Shown here: positions 61,801-64,000 of the stretch, one piece after another
Layout: every line of letters starts with the position of its first letter
How positions within the stretch are numbered: position 1 is the stretch's first letter
Source: [Clostridium] citroniae WAL-17108
Lineage (GTDB): Bacteria; Bacillota; Clostridia; Lachnospirales; Lachnospiraceae
Reading direction: 5' to 3'
Assembly (NCBI RefSeq): GCF_000233455.1
Contig: NZ_JH376420.1
Location: 1,546,751 to 1,610,750, forward strand
Length of the DNA: 64,000 nucleotides
The notes under the pieces: model-generated
What the model saw: the letters and a program-made list of their open reading frames with translations, nothing else
Database searches by the model: none
Told to the model about the DNA's origin: nothing
Program-made: the position numbers and the translations under genes

Positions 61801-61971
61801 ATGAAGGTCAATGGCAAGAACGAAAGCATTCAATGTTCCATCAAGAACTGCACCCATCACGCGCAGGATGAGAATTACTGTACACTGAACGTAATCAAGG
61901 TAGGCACACACGAGGCTAACCCAACCGTAAAGGAATGTACAGACTGTGAGTCTTTTGTAAACAAGGCTTAG
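61801..61971 (+). CDS. DUF1540 small cysteine-rich protein
   Basis: 56 aa: ESIQCSIKNCTHHAQDENYCTL then KECTDCESFV, the four-to-six-Cys DUF1540 pattern of spore formers, probably metal-binding. AAAGGAGGTTTTTCC before the ATG. Often expressed in sporulation; role unknown. Confidence 0.88.
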   Translation: MKVNGKNESIQCSIKNCTHHAQDENYCTLNVIKVGTHEANPTVKECTDCESFVNKA

Positions 61972-61985
61972 TAAATCAGGAAAAG

Positions 61986-62028
61986 GGACAGGACCTTGGC
62001 TTATGGCCGCAAGGTTCTGTCCTTTTTT
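61986..62028 (+). terminator. Terminator of the DUF1540 gene
   Basis: GGACAGGACCTTG pairs with CAAGGTTCTGTCC (one G-T) and a T7 tract follows. Confidence 0.9.
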
Positions 62029-62036
62029 TGTACAAA

Positions 62037-62106
62037 TGTGGATAAACTAATATTTTTTCAGATAATAACATTTTATCCACAATCTTTTCCACATTATTGT
62101 GGATAA
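62037..62106. promoter_or_regulatory. Cluster of DnaA boxes
   Basis: Three perfect boxes within 70 bases: TGTGGATAA (62037-62045), TTATCCACA (62073-62081), TGTGGATAA (62098-62106), and one with one change, TTTTCCACA (62085-62093). The last two perfect boxes form an 11-base inverted repeat (TTATCCACAAT / ATTGTGGATAA). AT-rich DNA lies between. No dnaA, dnaN, rpmH or other origin gene is near. Confidence 0.7.
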
Positions 62107-62584
62107 GTGGATTATTCGTGCAATTACAACTGTTTAATGGGGTTGAAGATTAAAAACGCGGGGATGAATCCGGACTTACTGTTCAGACACGCGTTTTTTG
62201 GGGTAAGACTTGGTAATTGGGAAGATTAAGTTGCAGGGGCTTAGGTTGCAGGGGCTAGGGATGCAGGGGGCTCAACTAGGCTTCCGCTTTGTGTTCGGTC
62301 CCATGCCTTCCCTACGGGAATTGTGGGTCTGATTCTGATTCTCCGGCTTTTGTTTTTCCGTTATACTGTTAAACATTTCATTGGATTTTTTTTGTGCCAG
62401 TTTTTCTTCTCTCTCTTGGTCCATATTATTACGTATAATCCAATTATCTCAGATAATAATTGGATTTTTCCTTTCTCCAGATTCTACTGGGTATTTCATC
62501 TCACTGATAGTATGATTCAAAATTTTAGGTTCCAGTCCATCATGGGATTGTAATTTTTTCCATTTGTGCTATAATGTGATTTAT
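62107..62584. other. Gene-free region upstream of tRNA-Ala
   Basis: No convincing gene. Contents: a hairpin AAAAACGCG / CGCGTTTTT (62152-62198) that could terminate transcription, three near-copies of a TTGCAGGGGCTA-type 14-base unit (62230-62272), and a terminator-like hairpin AATCCAATTAT / ATAATTGGATT with T5 (62437-62469). A hydrophobic open frame at 62323-62553 has no start signal. Confidence 0.5.
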
Positions 62585-62657
62585 GGGGACATAGCTCAGC
62601 TGGGAGAGCGCTGCGTTCGCAACGCAGAGACCGCGGGTTCGAATCCCGTTGTCTCCA
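62585..62657 (+). tRNA. tRNA-Ala(CGC)
   Basis: 73 nt. Acceptor GGGGACA / TGTCTCC has the G3-U70 pair, the identity mark of alanine tRNA. D arm GCTC...GAGC, anticodon stem CTGCG / CGCAG with loop TTCGCAA (anticodon CGC), T arm with GGTTCGAATCC. CCA is not encoded. Confidence 0.95.
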
Positions 62658-62664
62658 TTTGTCC

Positions 62665-62710
62665 AAAACCCACGTGATTGCGAAAAGCAACGTAATAGCG
62701 TGGGTTTTTT
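62665..62710 (+). terminator. Terminator after the tRNA
   Basis: AAACCCACG pairs with CGTGGGTTT around a 24-base loop, T6 tail. Confidence 0.75.
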
Positions 62711-62951
62711 AATATCCAGAAATGTTACATTATCCTTTTATCGGTATGAAAATATGCATTTATATCACACGAAAACGAAACTCCGGCCACTGATATCTGA
62801 TTGATCTCATCATTTAGTACCCTTGTCCGCTTGGGGGGATGCATCTTGCATACTATAAGCTGTATGTATTATTAATAGTATCTTTTATAAAACGTATATA
62901 CAAAATATAATATACAAGTTATAGAGCATACTAATAAATGGGAGGCGAGAC
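62711..62951 (+). other. AT-rich control region of the XRE gene
   Basis: No gene. A promoter TTTATA (62884-62889), 16 bases, TATAAT (62906-62911) lies about 40 bases before the XRE ATG, inside a run of short TATAC/GTATA palindromes that could be its operator. Confidence 0.5.
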
Positions 62952-63173
62952 ATGATAAGCTACGAGCCGTTATTTCGGACAATGAAAGAAAAAGGCATAA
63001 CATCATACAAATTGGGGAAGATGGGTTTTCCAATGTCCACATATCATTCGATCAGACACGGAAACAGCATGAATATCAATACACTTAACACGCTGTGCAG
63101 GCTTCTGGATTGTTCTGTAAGTGATGTATTGGAATATATAAAAGATGAAGATGACACTAACGGCAGGGAATGA
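62952..63173 (+). CDS. Small XRE-family helix-turn-helix regulator
   Basis: 73 aa, all one domain: GITSYKLGKMGFPMSTYHSIRHGNSMNINTLNTLCRLLDCSVSDVLEYI. Such Cro-like proteins are common in mobile elements of this group. GGGAGGCGAGAC precedes the ATG. Confidence 0.88.
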   Translation: MISYEPLFRTMKEKGITSYKLGKMGFPMSTYHSIRHGNSMNINTLNTLCRLLDCSVSDVLEYIKDEDDTNGRE

Positions 63174-63189
63174 TCCCTGCCGCTTTTCT
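63161..63189. terminator. Terminator between convergent small genes
   Basis: CGGCAGGGA / TCCCTGCCG, four-base loop, CTTTTCT; it includes the XRE stop codon. Confidence 0.8.
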
Positions 63190-63364
63190 ATTCCAATTTC
63201 TTTTCCCGGTAAAACTCCATATAACCGCACTCATCACATACATAGGCGATCGTGGGCCCTAACTGCTTTTCCTCATCCGGTATTTGATGGATCGCATCAA
63301 TCCAAAGCATATGCGTCCGTATACGATTTTCTTCCATCTTACCATTACATTTAGGACAAATCAT
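63188..63364 (-). CDS. Small zinc-ribbon protein
   Basis: 58 aa with CPKC near the start and CDEC near residue 43 (YVCDECGYMEFY), a zinc ribbon. No family name. A GGAGG site (AGGAGGATGAAAATAT) precedes the ATG, so it is probably real. Convergent with the XRE gene. Confidence 0.75.
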   Translation of the reverse strand: MICPKCNGKMEENRIRTHMLWIDAIHQIPDEEKQLGPTIAYVCDECGYMEFYREKKLE

Positions 63365-63474
63365 ATATTTTCATCCTCCTTTTTGTTATTTCCTTTATGT
63401 ATTATAGTAAAAAGGATGTAAAAAGGAAATATTATTTTGTATTTTTTTGATCAGTAATACAGCCAGCCTATGAC

Positions 63475-63567
63475 TTAGCAAACGCCAAACAATTGTTTGA
63501 TGTTCTTCAAAGCAAAAAGAGGGCTGATCATAAAACCAGAAACACCAGCACTCAACGCTGCTCCCAT
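63475..63567 (-). CDS. Possible 30-aa peptide
   Basis: A hydrophobic 30-codon frame (GAALSAGVSGFMISPLFALK, ending in Cys) with GGGAGGGAAAATAAAT before its ATG, which lies three bases after the upstream stop. Could be a small membrane peptide, a signal or bacteriocin-like peptide, or chance. Not recognised. Confidence 0.35.
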   Translation of the reverse strand: MGAALSAGVSGFMISPLFALKNIKQLFGVC

Positions 63568-63569
63568 AT

Positions 63570-63797
63570 TTATTTTCCCTCCCTGGTCCATTGACATAGA
63601 TATGGATGGGTGATATAGTTGTTCTGACAGAACATATGTTTTTTATGGATTTCGATCTTTTCAAACAATTCCTCCAAATATTCTGGATACTTAAATGAAA
63701 TTGTAAATTCCAGTTCACACCTTAATGCAAGAGTAAATTCTATATTTCTGGAAATTAATCTTGCACAGATATTCGCCCTATTGTCCTTGATACTCAT
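63570..63797 (-). CDS. Hypothetical protein, 75 aa
   Basis: KDNRANICARLISRNIEFTLA and FKYPEYLEELFEKIEIHKKH; a CGGAGGC ribosome site supports translation. No family recognised. Lies between a zinc-ribbon gene and an IS30 remnant, so it may be element cargo. Confidence 0.5.
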   Translation of the reverse strand: MSIKDNRANICARLISRNIEFTLALRCELEFTISFKYPEYLEELFEKIEIHKKHMFCQNNYITHPYLCQWTREGK

Positions 63798-63853
63798 GCC
63801 TCCGTATAATGTACTTGCAGCTGATTGCCTGCCTGTGCAGATCGGAGATCATT

Positions 63854-64000
63854 ATGAATAATAAAGGCAATCAGAAACATTTAACATTTGAACAGCGTGT
63901 TGATATTGAGAAAGGACTTACCGAGAATAAAAACTTCGACAGAAATCGGAAGAATGATCGGAAAAGCTACCTTCCACTGTAATCAAAAGAGGTACGACTT
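63854..64000 (+). pseudogene. Decayed 5' end of an IS30-family transposase gene
   Basis: Begins NNKGNQKHLTFEQRVDIEKGL, the N-terminal helix-turn-helix of IS30 transposases, but the frame then breaks: TEIGRMIGK and later PSTVIK and KEVR are in other frames. At least two frameshifts within 150 bases. The gene continues beyond the window, so the rest is unknown. Confidence 0.75.

Noticed and set aside
62037..62106. DnaA-box cluster as the chromosome origin
   Set aside because: No dnaA, dnaN, rpmH or gidA genes are nearby and the cluster is short; kept only as a regulatory or titration candidate.
62323..62553. Hydrophobic 76-codon frame
   Set aside because: No ATG, no ribosome site, and it crosses a terminator-like hairpin.

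Overview
The window looks like chromosome of an anaerobic, spore-forming Bacillota, most likely a Lachnospiraceae of the Enterocloster / Clostridium clostridioforme type. The basis is the complete spoIIIAA-AH operon, spoIVB, the clostridial order asp23-nusB-xseA-xseB-ispA-dxs-tlyA-nadK-argR-recN-spoIVB, a monoderm RND pump, DUF1540 and SEC-C proteins. The genus is an inference from gene order and protein character; no search was run.

Region 1 (1-11,060) is a defence island next to the sporulation gene spoIVB. A type I-C CRISPR effector operon (cas5c-cas8c-cas7-cas3, minus strand) sits at the left edge; no CRISPR array and no cas4/cas1/cas2 are in the window. In front of cas5c there is a compact divergent element on the plus strand: a promoter, a degenerate type I-C repeat that keeps the 3' handle, a guide whose first 11 bases (16 of 17) match a site preceded by TTC, the type I-C PAM, and a terminator. 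The matched site lies over the predicted start point and -10 box of the cas operon itself. This is the arrangement of a Cas-regulating crRNA-like RNA (CreR-type autorepression) and is the most interesting signal here. To its right, a 4.3-kb module encodes an IetAS-like AAA ATPase / subtilisin pair with a divergent DUF3892 gene. It is bracketed by a 118-bp direct repeat of the 3' end of spoIVB. The protease is interrupted by a one-base shift at a T7 slippery heptamer.

Region 2 (11-34 kb, minus strand) is core: spoIVB, recN, argR, nadK, tlyA, dxs, ispA, xseB, xseA, nusB, asp23; then an RND/MFP efflux operon with its TetR regulator, a second TetR regulator, and spoIIIAH to spoIIIAA with a sigma-E-like promoter.

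Region 3 (34-49 kb) is mixed metabolism and envelope: a condensation-type acyltransferase coupled to an alpha/beta hydrolase, a D-cysteine desulfhydrase-like enzyme, a C45 acyltransferase/hydrolase with an AraC regulator, an MBOAT/SGNH acyl-transfer pair, and a WG-repeat lipoprotein.

Region 4 (48-62 kb) holds a two-gene Thg1-like / polynucleotide-kinase operon that looks like an RNA 5'-end repair unit, an M14 carboxypeptidase, a two-domain DUF5780 lipoprotein, a Phd antitoxin with a decayed Doc toxin, rlmH, a PhoB-type response regulator, comEA, a cold-shock protein, hslO and small zinc or cysteine proteins. A tight cluster of DnaA boxes precedes tRNA-Ala(CGC). The right edge holds small uncharacterised genes and the decayed start of an IS30-family transposase.
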